Positions 1 to 7,722 of a stretch of DNA of 64,000 nucleotides are shown piece by piece. The first letter of the stretch is position 1, and every line of letters begins with the position of its first letter. The notes beneath the pieces were generated by a model, which did not search any database, was not told the DNA's origin, and was given only the letters and a program-made list of their open reading frames with translations. The translations under genes and the position numbers were made by a program. This stretch comes from Pandoraea apista (GTDB taxonomy: Bacteria > Pseudomonadota > Gammaproteobacteria > Burkholderiales > Burkholderiaceae): contig NZ_CP013482.1 in NCBI RefSeq assembly GCF_001465595.2, positions 1 through 64,000 of the forward strand. The letters are read 5' to 3'.

Positions 1-1203
1 CAAGCAACCAAGCGTAAACCCGAACGCCAACGGCTACCTCAACGAGAGTGGTAGCGCATCTATCAAACACCGATTCGTGAACGTTGGGACGTGGGTGTCC
101 GCTACTTTCAATCCAACGGCTACAACAGCTACGACAATGCTTACGGCCAACCTACCGACTTGAACTACGGTATTAGCAAGGTGCAGCAGGCATCCGTTTT
201 CGCCAACGGAAACGTAACCGACTGGTGGAAAACGCACGTTACGATCGCAGCCGGCAACGACCGTAGTATCCAGAAAACGAACGGCCTCTATAACGGCCGG
301 TTTGACACGGACAATAGGCAATACACATGGCAGAATGATTTCGCCATCGCCAGCGGCCAGAAGATCCTCGCGGGCTATGAACACCTCGACCAGAGCTTTG
401 ATTCTAGTGCCTATGCCGCCCCCTCCCGTCGCGTCGACTCAGGCTTTATCGGCTACAACGGGCGCTTTGGTGCTCATCAGTTTCAAGCTAACCTGCGGCG
501 CGACCAGTACTCCGATTTCGGCGGTGCAAGCAGCTATTACCTCGGGTACGGCTACGACATAACTGATAGCTGGAAGGTTCTTGCGAGCTATTCGGACGCC
601 TTCCGCGCGCCGACCTTCAACGACCTGTACTACCCCTACGGCGGCAACACCAACATTCGCCCAGAGACAAGTCACTCCGTCGAAGCTGGAGTGCAGTACG
701 CCACCGACGCGCTTGGCGTGATGCGTTTGACAGTGTTCCAAACTCGCTACTCGAATCTCATTCAGTATGCGTCAGACCTTGCGGGCAACTACACGGCACA
801 GAATGTGGGCACGGCCAAGGTGCAGGGCCTGGAAGGCTCTTGGAGTGGGCAGGTTTACAAGACCGACGTGCGCGCTTCTTTCACTTTCCAAAATCCTGTG
901 AACGAGGACACGCATACCGATCTGAGCCGCCGCGCACGGCACTTCGCGTCGTTCGCTGTCAACCGGAACATTGAGAGTGTGCGCGTGGGCGCTGAATGGA
1001 TTCTGAGCGGTGCGCGGCTCGATGGCACCAAGCACCTCGGCGGATACGGCCTAGTGAACCTGTCGGCCCGCTACAACATCACAAAGGCGTGGTACGTCGC
1101 CCTGCAAGTGCAGAATCTGCTGAACAAGGATTACGAGCTTGCCTACTCGTATGAAACGCCCAAACGCAGCGCTTTCATCACTCTCGGCTGGCAGCAATTC
1201 TGA
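1..1203 (+). pseudogene. btuB: 3' part of btuB, repeated copy with a 1-base deletion
   Basis: This is the C-terminal two thirds of the TonB-dependent vitamin B12 receptor whose full copy is at the right end. One G of a GG pair is missing near position 83 compared with the other copy, which shifts the frame. After that point the frame continues intact as beta-barrel sequence and ends in the terminal aromatic residue typical of outer-membrane barrels (GWQQF). Because this lies in the terminal overlap, the deletion is more likely a sequence error than a real pseudogene; the full copy should be used. Confidence 0.8.
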
Positions 1204-1217
1204 CGTCCCGAGTGCAT

Positions 1218-1242
1218 ATCGCCAGCCCCAGCGGCTGGCGAT
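1218..1242. terminator. Hairpin between btuB and the recombinase gene
   Basis: A perfect 10-bp inverted repeat (ATCGCCAGCC / GGCTGGCGAT, 5-base loop) sits 15 bases after the btuB stop, between two convergent genes. It lacks a clear T-run on either side, so it is a weak intrinsic terminator or a transcript-end stabiliser. Confidence 0.5.
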
Positions 1243-1268
1243 CCTCCTGACGTAAATCAACAACGACG

Positions 1269-1979
1269 TTACTTCCCATTTTCCGAAACGCCGAACTCAG
1301 CGGCTTCGCCATCTCGCGTGCAGGAAGCCCAAATTCGCTTAACCTGGCTGATACTGCATCCCGCCATACGCGCTGTTTCAGCGATGGTGTGTCCAGCTTT
1401 CCTAAACGCGATAACGCGCTCGTTCACGGCAGTATTGGGCTTGCGCCCACGATACTTTCCAGCAGCTCGGGCAAGAGTTATGCCCTGCGCCTGGCGCTGC
1501 CGCCGGGTCTCATACTCGTCACGGGCCATCTGCAAAGCGAGCCGCATGAGCATTTGCTGCACCGACTCAAGGACAACCCGAGCAACGCCCTCCGATTTCT
1601 CGGACAACTCCGACAAATCGATCACACCAGGCACGGCCAACGTCGCTCCTTTGTCGCGTATCGATCCAATCAGGCGCTCGGCGTCGGGCAATGGAAGGCG
1701 ACTAATGCGATCAATTTTTTCCGCGATGACCACATCCCCCGGTTGCAGGTCAGCAATCATTCGCAGTAGCTCTGGTCTATCCACGCGGGCACCGGACGCT
1801 TTCTCACGGTACACACCTGCTACGTAGTACCCTGCCCTCCTCGCCTCGTCTACAAGCCCCTCTTGCCTCTCTATGTCCTGTTGCGCAGTGCTTACGCGCA
1901 AATAGATTCGGGCGACCTTGATAGCCGCCCGATCACGCTTGCGAGAAGCGGCGGTTTTGCTCGTCTGACGCGCGACCAC
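1269..1979 (-). CDS. Serine recombinase (resolvase/invertase family)
   Basis: A 236-residue small serine recombinase that would break and rejoin DNA at paired res-like sites, for plasmid multimer resolution or inversion. The catalytic domain begins after a basic N-terminal stretch of about 25 residues with YLRVST, whose serine is the nucleophile. It continues through the conserved GDVVIAEKIDRISR segment. The C-terminus carries a helix-turn-helix (GHTIAETARMAGCSISQVKR). It starts with GTG 6 bases after the H-NS stop, with AAGGA upstream, so the two genes are probably cotranscribed. I did not find a clear res site or paired transposase, so it is not obviously part of a Tn3-type transposon. Confidence 0.88.
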   Translation of the reverse strand: MVARQTSKTAASRKRDRAAIKVARIYLRVSTAQQDIERQEGLVDEARRAGYYVAGVYREKASGARVDRPELLRMIADLQPGDVVIAEKIDRISRLPLPDAERLIGSIRDKGATLAVPGVIDLSELSEKSEGVARVVLESVQQMLMRLALQMARDEYETRRQRQAQGITLARAAGKYRGRKPNTAVNERVIAFRKAGHTIAETARMAGCSISQVKRIWASCTRDGEAAEFGVSENGK

Positions 1980-1985
1980 CTCGCT

Positions 1986-2309
1986 TTATCCTTCCGGGGA
2001 GATCAAAAAGCGATCCCGCTTTTTACCAACTATCCAAGCGGGCGCTCGCCCGCGACCACTCCATGTGGCACCCGAAGCAGGGTCCCGGTACTTAGCCGCA
2101 AGCGGGCCGCTGCGCTTGCGGCGCGCCCCAAATAGATCCCGCTCGGTCAATTGGTACTCAACGATAAGGCGTCGAACATCGGCCACAACACTGCCTTTTT
2201 CCGCCGCCAGTGCTTTAGCCGCCTCGGCTTCTAATGCCTCAACGCGCTTGAGGGTCTCTGCTTCAATTGCCTCGATCTGTGCGCGAATCTCTGCATATTT
2301 CTTCGTCAT
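1986..2309 (-). CDS. H-NS family nucleoid-associated protein
   Basis: A 107-residue H-NS/HvrA-type protein. The N-terminal half is a charged coiled coil rich in Glu and Ala, used for oligomerisation. The C-terminal half carries the family DNA-binding signature KYRDPASGATWSGRGRAPAW, which inserts in the minor groove of AT-rich DNA. Plasmid-borne H-NS proteins are known to silence plasmid genes and lower the fitness cost to a new host. Here it leads an operon with the serine recombinase. The AT-rich dyads near the secreted-protein gene at 58.2 kb are possible local targets, which is inference. Confidence 0.92.
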   Translation of the reverse strand: MTKKYAEIRAQIEAIEAETLKRVEALEAEAAKALAAEKGSVVADVRRLIVEYQLTERDLFGARRKRSGPLAAKYRDPASGATWSGRGRAPAWIVGKKRDRFLISPEG

Positions 2310-2539
2310 GTTATCTCTGTGTCAGCTTTGGTTATTTTTGATTCCGCTTGCCGGTTTATCTGCCTTGGTGGAAGCAATATCGCCGATGCGATTCCGGAAA
2401 GTCTCTCGGTCATTTTGGGTATACCTAATTTAACCATACGAATTTTAGTAGCCCAAATATACAAGAGGCAACTCAAAAAAGCCATCTATTTTTGGACCAC
2501 CTAAAAGAGCCTATTTTTCACTTGCGTCATTAGCTCAGG

Positions 2540-2575
2540 TTAGCTAATATGAGTCATCAAACCAAGGTTAGCTAA
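2540..2575. promoter_or_regulatory. Two TTAGCTAA operator sites before the toxin-antitoxin genes
   Basis: GGTTAGCTAA occurs twice, 28 bp apart, just before the antitoxin start; the second copy touches the AAGGAGG ribosome-binding site. The first copy is also the right arm of an inverted repeat (ATTAGCT/AGCTAAT). This arrangement is typical of toxin-antitoxin autorepression. The 8-bp core TTAGCTAA is also the centre of the plasmid's KorA operator, so cross-control is possible. The rest of the 275-base gap back to hns is AT-rich and presumably holds the divergent hns promoter. Confidence 0.5.
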
Positions 2576-2584
2576 GGAGGTGCC

Positions 2585-2821
2585 ATGCAAACCGTCAACA
2601 TCCACGACGCCAAATCGCAATTGTCGAAGCTCATCGAGCGCGCCAAGAGTGGCGAGGACGTTGTTATCGCCAAGGCGGGGGAGCCGGTCGCCCGTCTCGT
2701 CGCCTTCGTCCCGGCCAAGCCGGAACGCCGCTTCGGTGGCCTCAAGGGTAAGATCCGTATCGCTTCGGATTTCGACGACGCCTTGCCGGCCGATGTGCTT
2801 GCCGCGTTTGAGGGACAGTGA
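2585..2821 (+). CDS. Phd/YefM-type antitoxin
   Basis: A 78-residue type II antitoxin. The N-terminus (MQTVNIHDAKSQLSKLIERA) is the typical Phd/YefM DNA-binding fold, followed by GEDVVIAKAGEPVARL. The C-terminal tail (FGGLKGKIRIASDFDDALP) is the part that normally wraps and blocks a PIN-domain toxin. A strong AAGGAGG ribosome-binding site precedes the ATG, and the stop codon overlaps the toxin start (TGATG), as usual for such pairs. It should neutralise the toxin and repress the shared promoter. Confidence 0.92.
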   Translation: MQTVNIHDAKSQLSKLIERAKSGEDVVIAKAGEPVARLVAFVPAKPERRFGGLKGKIRIASDFDDALPADVLAAFEGQ

Positions 2822-3199
2822 TGCGCTTGCTTCTCGACACGCACGTTTTTCTGTGGGCTGTCACAGACGACCCGAAACTGAGCCTTGCTTCGCGTGAGGT
2901 TATTCAGTTGGCTGATGAGGTCTACGTAAGCGCCGCGAGCATTTGGGAGATTTCTATTAAGGCCGGTCTCGGCAAGATCGACGTCGATCCGACCGCCCTT
3001 ACGGCGGAGATACGCGCGGCTGGCTTTTTGGGAGTTGCCGATCACTACGGCGCATGCCGCCAAGGTATGCACACTGCCCGACATTCATCGTGACCCGTTC
3101 GACCGGCTGCTGGTCGCGCAAGCGATGTGTGAGCCGCTACAGCTATTCACAGCAGATGCCAATGTCTTGAAGTACACAGACTTGGCCTGGCGCGTGTAA
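2821..3199 (+). pseudogene. PIN-domain toxin (VapC family), frameshifted
   Basis: The partner toxin of the upstream antitoxin, a PIN-domain ribonuclease. The first part reads MRLLLDTHVFLWAV, with the first catalytic Asp, and then SAASIWEISIK. At about 3025-3032 (TTTTTGGG) one extra base shifts the frame, so the intact reading ends early at 3093. In the +1 frame the family C-terminus follows at once (ELPITTAHAAKV, then LPDIHRDPFDRLLVAQA) and runs to a TAA at 3199. Without the extra base the protein would be about 125 residues, the normal family length. The site is a homopolymer, so a long-read error is as likely as a real mutation. Confidence 0.82.
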
Positions 3200-3222
3200 T
3201 TCGATGAACATAGGAGCAACAA

Positions 3223-3468
3223 ATGGAATTTCTTGTGAATCCGCTCGTGTGGGGTATCTCAACAGTCGCAATGGCCGTCTCTGGTCTCACCATGTTTTAC
3301 GCCAGCATGGCGGGAATCCCGCTGAACCAACGGGTCTATTGGGTCGTGTTGTTGGCAAGCATGCTCGTTGCGGCCATCAACTCCGTGAGCAGCGTTTCAG
3401 GCATGGTGTGCAGCAGTTTCATACCTCCGTTCGGTTGCTCCGGCGGCGTCTTCTTTCCAAAATCCTAA
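3223..3468 (+). CDS. Small membrane protein, unknown
   Basis: An 81-residue protein with two hydrophobic segments (about residues 8-28 and 38-58), followed by a short tail with two cysteines. I do not recognise it. AGGAGCAACAA precedes the ATG, a good ribosome-binding site. It is the first of three closely spaced rightward genes downstream of the toxin-antitoxin pair. A role at the cell envelope, for example in surface or entry exclusion, would fit its position next to a possible TrbK-like gene, but nothing in the sequence proves it. Confidence 0.6.
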   Translation: MEFLVNPLVWGISTVAMAVSGLTMFYASMAGIPLNQRVYWVVLLASMLVAAINSVSSVSGMVCSSFIPPFGCSGGVFFPKS

Positions 3469-3480
3469 TCAGGGTCACTC

Positions 3481-3720
3481 ATGGCATTTCCGAAACGCAT
3501 CATCGCTCTGCTCGCCATCTCCGTGGTGTGCGTCATCGCTGTACTGATGGTAACGCGTCATGAGTCCAGCAGCGCTGTTGCAACGAGCGCTGCGAACATC
3601 GACGCTTGCGACAGGGACGCACAGCGCGCAGCGGGCTTGTCCGACGCCGCGCAACGCGAGCTGGCCGACAAGTGCTTCCGCTCAGGCTCTTTCACCAAGA
3701 GTGAGAAGCGAGAGTGGTAA
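3481..3720 (+). CDS. Membrane-anchored small protein, possible TrbK-like entry exclusion
   Basis: A 79-residue protein with one N-terminal hydrophobic segment (residues 6-24) and a short periplasmic-type domain. It ends in the pattern CFRSGSFTKSEKREW. As I recall the family, similar endings (Cys, Arg, Gly, Phe, Lys, Ser, then a terminal Trp) occur in small entry-exclusion proteins of the TrbK/Eex type. This is from memory and was not searched. The trb operon lacks trbK at its normal place, so a relocated exclusion gene is attractive. There is no clean lipobox, which weakens the case. Confidence 0.5.
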   Translation: MAFPKRIIALLAISVVCVIAVLMVTRHESSSAVATSAANIDACDRDAQRAAGLSDAAQRELADKCFRSGSFTKSEKREW

Positions 3721-4046
3721 TGCCCATCATCACGAGCCGGCCACTCACGGCAAAGGAAGAGAAGACTCTTGCTGTACTCCAGGGCGCGCTTGTTGGATTT
3801 GTCGCGAACGGCTCGATTGCGCTGGTGTCGCCGGTTGACTTCGCTCAGATCATGCACAAACCGTCTGTGAACGAGATTCGGCAAGCCATCAATAGCCTGA
3901 TGAGCGTGACGTGGACGCCACACGACCGGCCCGGAAACCAGCGGCCGATAATCATGGCCTACGGTTCTCGAGACGGCGTGAATGCGTTCCTGGTGGAGTT
4001 CAACAGAGCCTACGTCGACGCCTTGAATAGCGAACCAATCCACTAG
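3720..4046 (+). CDS. Hypothetical protein
   Basis: A 108-residue soluble protein with no family I recognise. The ATG overlaps the previous stop (TAATG), so it is probably translated by coupling with the gene before it; a GTG six bases upstream is less likely as the start. Predicted content is mixed helix and strand, without membrane segments or obvious motifs. It closes a three-gene rightward operon. Confidence 0.5.
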   Translation: MPIITSRPLTAKEEKTLAVLQGALVGFVANGSIALVSPVDFAQIMHKPSVNEIRQAINSLMSVTWTPHDRPGNQRPIIMAYGSRDGVNAFLVEFNRAYVDALNSEPIH

Positions 4047-4165
4047 CCGTACTAGCAAACTAGACGGGGCCGTAATGTACGTGACACCTCAGATTGTCAC
4101 CCTGAAAAACTGAATCTCCGCGCCGGCCGGCCGCCGACAACCAGCAATCACTAACTTTGAACCTT

Positions 4166-4789
4166 ATGCCCGCGCAATTCCGTGTGATTCTCGACGCCTA
4201 TTCCCTTCAGAAATTTCACGTTGACCAAACCGAGTATCAAAAGCGGTTGGTTGCTGTTTTGCCGGACTTTGAGCTGTCGTTCAGCGTCGGAACAACAGGC
4301 GGCGACACGATCGCGATTCGTGATGGAATACAACTAGTCGAAGCGACAAACGCGGACAAGACTCAGCAGACCCAGTTTTTTCAAGCGGCCAAAAAGGTAT
4401 GGGCGGATCTCATGCGAGCGACGAAGACGTATCCGGTCAACGCCCGGGAACGCAACTTCCGCGTGACCGTCATTTCGACAATCAACGGGTACACCGCATC
4501 CGTTGTTGAGCGCATCGCTAGTCAGGAGCAGCCGGTTGCTCTCAACGTCCCGCTCCACGCGAGTATCAATCCGGGTTCGTTCTATCAGCACCGTCACTGG
4601 TTTCTGAAGATGCTCCTTGAGTTCGTAGATAGCGAGCTGATGGCGTGGGCTGTGACGAAATGCGACGGAGAAGCCGGCCCTGGCAAACATAACGCTCACA
4701 TTCTCGCAAATCTGCTCGGATGGCCTGAAGGGTATCCGGACGCCTGCGGTGACGATCTTTCGCGCCTTCAGGTGCCGCGATTGGACTGA
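4166..4789 (+). CDS. Hypothetical protein, about 207 residues
   Basis: A soluble protein that I do not recognise. It has no signal peptide or membrane segment. An ATG was preferred over an upstream TTG at 4157; neither has a clear ribosome-binding site, so the start is uncertain. Its 3' end overlaps by 22 bases the 3' end of the convergent gene on the other strand. It stands apart from the leftward small-gene array and is preceded by about 110 non-coding bases. Confidence 0.5.
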   Translation: MPAQFRVILDAYSLQKFHVDQTEYQKRLVAVLPDFELSFSVGTTGGDTIAIRDGIQLVEATNADKTQQTQFFQAAKKVWADLMRATKTYPVNARERNFRVTVISTINGYTASVVERIASQEQPVALNVPLHASINPGSFYQHRHWFLKMLLEFVDSELMAWAVTKCDGEAGPGKHNAHILANLLGWPEGYPDACGDDLSRLQVPRLD

Positions 4790-5358
4790 AATACCTGATC
4801 GACTCGATTTTCGTCCGGCCGAGGTGTTTCGAGTGTGCTGGCAGTTGAGGCGAACAATCCCGATCGAGCGGCGTCGGGATTCGCAATGGTGCCGAAGGAT
4901 GCAGCCTTAACTGCGTTCTCGGCCAGCAGCAATACTTGCTCAACTGCGCCGATCAATTGAGCCGGGTTCGGCGTCACGAACCCATTTAGACCTTGCGGAT
5001 ACCGACCACGATACGGCCAGTCGTGGAGCGTATTCAGCAGCACACACCAATCCGGGGGCGACGTGGGAGCGACAAGCGCCAACTTGGCTGCTGCGCCCCA
5101 CAACGCACTGAGATCGTGCCCAAATGGCTTCTTGCTCAACTTCGAGGCAGGTATCTTCGCGGACCAGAGCAGCGCCTTCAACGCCCCCTCAAGTGCCTGG
5201 GCAGCGAGCAGCGCACCGGGTAGATGAGTTTCCACGGTGCTCGCCTCTAATGCCTTCGCCCCCTGCCAAAGCTGTTTGGCGGTCACCAAGAAACTCTCGC
5301 CGTCCGAGGGCCGCCGGAAGGCAACAGGCGGTGTGACCATCATTACGTGTCCATTCAT
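4768..5358 (-). CDS. Hypothetical protein with HEPN-like features
   Basis: A 196-residue, mostly helical protein. The segment ALEGALKALLWSAK, followed by FGHDLSALWGAA and YRGRYPQGLNGF, resembles the layout of HEPN-type helical domains, which often act as RNases or partner domains. I do not see a convincing R-x4-6-H catalytic motif, so an active nuclease cannot be claimed. It is the last gene of a leftward array of small unknown genes. It may be an unrelated helical protein. Confidence 0.45.
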   Translation of the reverse strand: MNGHVMMVTPPVAFRRPSDGESFLVTAKQLWQGAKALEASTVETHLPGALLAAQALEGALKALLWSAKIPASKLSKKPFGHDLSALWGAAAKLALVAPTSPPDWCVLLNTLHDWPYRGRYPQGLNGFVTPNPAQLIGAVEQVLLLAENAVKAASFGTIANPDAARSGLFASTASTLETPRPDENRVDQVFQSNRGT

Positions 5359-5382
5359 CTCGGGCAGCTCACTTTTTCCTTG

Positions 5383-5883
5383 TCACTTTACACAACGCAA
5401 CGCAGCAACCGGGGCAGGCGCGTCACCCGCTTTGTTGCGAAGATCCGGATAGCGCGCCTCAATCGTCGTTGCGTTTCCGGTTGGTGGGTTGTGTGCCGTT
5501 CCATTGATGCAAACTGCGGCACGACCGGTTTCATCGAAACCCATGTGGACCGCCGCGCTTTCGGGTACAGCGCCGATGCCGCTAACATAAACCGTCTGCT
5601 GTCCGGCGACCGTCTTCAATGTGGACCAAACTGTAGTTACCGTGTAGGCCACAGTCGATATTGCGAGCACCGCCGTCAACGCAATCATCACCGCTTGCTG
5701 ACGCCCTTGTGCCTTACCATCCTTCTCTGCTTGGCTAAGAATTTTGTCCAGGCGGTGTGAGAGTCCATTCATCGCCTCGTTCGTTCGATGCTGCATGATG
5801 CGCTGATACTTCTGCCCCTCCCCTGGCGCAACGAAATCAGCGTTCAGAATTGTGTCGAGATGAATGTCCTTCCAGTGGGTCAT
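5383..5883 (-). CDS. Single-pass membrane protein, unknown
   Basis: A 166-residue protein with a charged, probably helical N-terminal half, one membrane segment (about residues 65-87) and a C-terminal domain with two cysteines (AAVCINGT and ALRCVK) that could form a disulfide in the periplasm. GGAAAACATA precedes the ATG. No family recognised. It belongs to the leftward array of small genes. Confidence 0.6.
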   Translation of the reverse strand: MTHWKDIHLDTILNADFVAPGEGQKYQRIMQHRTNEAMNGLSHRLDKILSQAEKDGKAQGRQQAVMIALTAVLAISTVAYTVTTVWSTLKTVAGQQTVYVSGIGAVPESAAVHMGFDETGRAAVCINGTAHNPPTGNATTIEARYPDLRNKAGDAPAPVAALRCVK

Positions 5884-5898
5884 TATGTTTTCCAGTTG

Positions 5899-6231
5899 CT
5901 AAAGTGAACTGATGCGCGCCGGGTCTGTACCTACAGACCGGATGGCGAGCCATACTTGCAAGCGCTCTTCCGGTTCAGCCACTGGATGGGCGAGATCAAT
6001 CCCGAAGGGCTTCACAATAGCGAACACCCCGGGCGCAATGTTGTACAGTCGGTCGACTCGCCGCTCGGCTCCTATGACCTCGCGAATTCTCTGGAAAAGG
6101 CGCTGCCTCTCCCATCGGACTGGGGACCTAGCCCTAAACGGCAAACCCGATAGGTGCGCTAGGGCAGCGTCTATGTCTGATTCGGATACCACCATCGCCT
6201 GCGGTGATCTCCAGAGGGTTGCGAGACTCAT
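5899..6231 (-). CDS. Hypothetical protein
   Basis: A 110-residue soluble, Arg-rich protein with AAAAGGCGAT before the ATG. The middle (RWERQRLFQRIREVIGAERRVDRLYNI) is basic and helical, so nucleic-acid contact is possible but unproven. It sits between two other short genes of the leftward array with gaps of about 20 bases. Confidence 0.55.
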   Translation of the reverse strand: MSLATLWRSPQAMVVSESDIDAALAHLSGLPFRARSPVRWERQRLFQRIREVIGAERRVDRLYNIAPGVFAIVKPFGIDLAHPVAEPEERLQVWLAIRSVGTDPARISSL

Positions 6232-6252
6232 ATCGCCTTTTCCGCGGTTTTC

Positions 6253-6594
6253 CTAAAGCGCTGACGGTCGCAGATAGACCTTGTCACTGCTTCGATACTT
6301 CCGAAGGAATTCGGCCAAGAATGACCTCACCGCATCGTAGTCGTCGAGAAATGCCATGACCTCTGGATCGCTCTCATCGTCTTCAGGAAGGTCATGATTA
6401 ACGAAGTACTGCAAGGCCATCTGCCACTTGACGTCCTCCTCCTCCGTGATTTGGTAGTTCGCTTCCAACCACTTGTACTCGTCTGACGTGCCGTCTAATC
6501 CCGGTTCTCCCCAGACGCGCTCCATCTCGCCGATGACGGAATAGAACATCGAAGTTTCAATTCCGTCGTCGTCTTCATCTACGGGCGTGGTCAT
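6253..6594 (-). CDS. Acidic hypothetical protein
   Basis: A 113-residue protein that is very rich in Asp and Glu (for example DEDDDGIET and EDDESDPEV) and has no membrane segment. AGGAAGAATC precedes the ATG. Small acidic plasmid proteins are sometimes DNA mimics or inhibitors, but no family signature is visible, so this stays open. Confidence 0.55.
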   Translation of the reverse strand: MTTPVDEDDDGIETSMFYSVIGEMERVWGEPGLDGTSDEYKWLEANYQITEEEDVKWQMALQYFVNHDLPEDDESDPEVMAFLDDYDAVRSFLAEFLRKYRSSDKVYLRPSAL

Positions 6595-6602
6595 GATTCT
6601 TC

Positions 6603-6869
6603 CTATTTGACGTCAGCTTTGCGATCGCGAAACTGCTTTGCGATTTCCCGCGCGCGCTCCGCGCCTTTCTTCGACGCCTCCGCGAGTTTCCCGTTTTCTG
6701 CCGACATGCGTCCTGCCGTCGCTCCGCCTCGCATTTTTGCTTCGAGGGGTTGTAGTGCCCCGATTTCGGCTGCTCCGCCGACAGTCATCCATGCCAACTG
6801 GTGCTCCTTATTGACGAAGACTCTCTGTCCCTTCACAGGCTCACCGCATCCACATTTGCAGTTCCGCAT
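6603..6869 (-). CDS. Small protein with N-terminal zinc-finger-like cysteines
   Basis: An 88-residue protein beginning MRNCKCGCGEPVKGQRVFVNKEH, a Cys-x-Cys-x-Cys cluster followed by His that suggests a small metal site. The C-terminal half is a charged helix (SKKGAERAREIAKQFRDRK). The ATG was chosen because GGGAG lies 8 bases upstream; a GTG three codons earlier is possible. Function unknown. Confidence 0.55.
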   Translation of the reverse strand: MRNCKCGCGEPVKGQRVFVNKEHQLAWMTVGGAAEIGALQPLEAKMRGGATAGRMSAENGKLAEASKKGAERAREIAKQFRDRKADVK

Positions 6870-6884
6870 CACGGCCACTCCCGT

Positions 6885-7091
6885 CTAGTTGTTCGGATGT
6901 CCAACATAGCAACCAGCAAGCACGAACAGTGCCGTGAACTCATGCTGACAAGACTCGCACACGTACTCCTGGTGAACCGTCTTGGTGCCGATCGCGCAAG
7001 CACCCATCGTCACCTCTGTTGATTCGCAGGATGGGCACAGCGTCGTGCTGGACGCGATGACTCGGTCCTTCCATTCGTCAGTTCCAAGCAT
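6885..7091 (-). CDS. Zinc-ribbon protein, unknown
   Basis: A 68-residue protein with CPSC and CESC pairs about 28 residues apart, the layout of a zinc ribbon. AGGAG stands before the ATG used here; an in-frame TTG upstream is less likely. Its start overlaps the end of a 38-codon reading frame. Function unknown; it could bind nucleic acid or serve as a structural module. Confidence 0.6.
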   Translation of the reverse strand: MLGTDEWKDRVIASSTTLCPSCESTEVTMGACAIGTKTVHQEYVCESCQHEFTALFVLAGCYVGHPNN

Positions 7092-7194
7092 CCTGCTCTC
7101 CTGCAAATTTCATGGCAATCTTTCCGTTGTCAGCGGAGCCAGCCCTAATGCCGCATGGCTTCCTCGGGATCTGGATGTCCTTGTAGGTCGCCAT
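7078..7194 (-). CDS. Possible 38-residue protein
   Basis: A short open frame starting MATYKDIQIPRKPCGIRAG that fills the only gap between neighbours in the tightly packed leftward array. Its 3' end overlaps the next start by 14 bases, and its 3' end supplies the ribosome-binding site of that gene. There is no strong ribosome-binding site of its own. It is reported because of position and coding-like composition, with low certainty. Confidence 0.35.
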   Translation of the reverse strand: MATYKDIQIPRKPCGIRAGSADNGKIAMKFAGEQDAWN

Positions 7195-7215
7195 AGCGGG
7201 CTTGTGCTTTCTGGC

Positions 7216-7713
7216 CTAAGTCACGATGAACGTGGTAGCGTTGGCAACCCGGCTTCTGAGCATCTTGTTCCACAGCTCGCGCCGACGGTGCTCATGGATT
7301 TCGCCCCAAGGCACCAGCTCGATCCCGGCCATTTCGTAGTCCCCGCGAGCGCGCATCGCGGCGTAGTTCTCCGCGCTCGTAACGATGTGGACGGACTCGC
7401 ACTCAATCACAGTTCGCACGAACTCGTCAGGGTCCTGTCGCTGCTCCCGTCGATGTCGATCAACAAGCGCCGTGAGTGTCGTCTGAATTCTCTTGTGGTG
7501 CTCTAGTCGCAGGTCGCCGCTTTGACTCGCGATTGCCTCCATTGAAACTAGCCCAGAAAACTGCCTCACTCGACGTTTTACACTCTCGGCCATCACGTGC
7601 GTGTACCACGCTCTCGCTCGACTGGCCGTCACATTAGGGCGGCCTGACAGCCACATTACCTCTTCGTAAATCGAAGTGAGGGCGCGAAGATCGTCTAAGT
7701 GTCGGTCGTTCAT
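7216..7713 (-). CDS. Hypothetical protein
   Basis: A 165-residue soluble protein, Arg- and Glu-rich and probably largely helical, without recognisable motifs. It lies 9 bases downstream of the ADP-ribosyltransferase-like gene and may be its operon partner, for example an immunity or accessory protein. That is inference from position only. Confidence 0.5.
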   Translation of the reverse strand: MNDRHLDDLRALTSIYEEVMWLSGRPNVTASRARAWYTHVMAESVKRRVRQFSGLVSMEAIASQSGDLRLEHHKRIQTTLTALVDRHRREQRQDPDEFVRTVIECESVHIVTSAENYAAMRARGDYEMAGIELVPWGEIHEHRRRELWNKMLRSRVANATTFIVT

Positions 7714-7722
7714 TTTCCGTGG

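Larger units (their letters stand above)
1..2854. repeat. Terminal direct repeat, copy 1 (circular overlap)
   Basis: This stretch recurs at the other end of the window. I compared the btuB part and the translated products of the following genes and found only one difference, a missing G near position 83. A long, essentially perfect direct repeat at both ends of one sequence is what a circular molecule looks like when written past its own start. The repeat unit is about 61,146 bp. The genes in this copy are therefore the same physical genes as those at the right end, apart from the probable sequencing error. A true tandem duplication is less likely, because the repeat begins mid-gene and stops exactly at the window end. 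Confidence 0.88.

Noticed and set aside
1..2854. A second real copy of btuB, H-NS and recombinase genes
   Set aside because: The repeat starts mid-gene at the very first base and ends at the very last base of the window; circular overlap is simpler.
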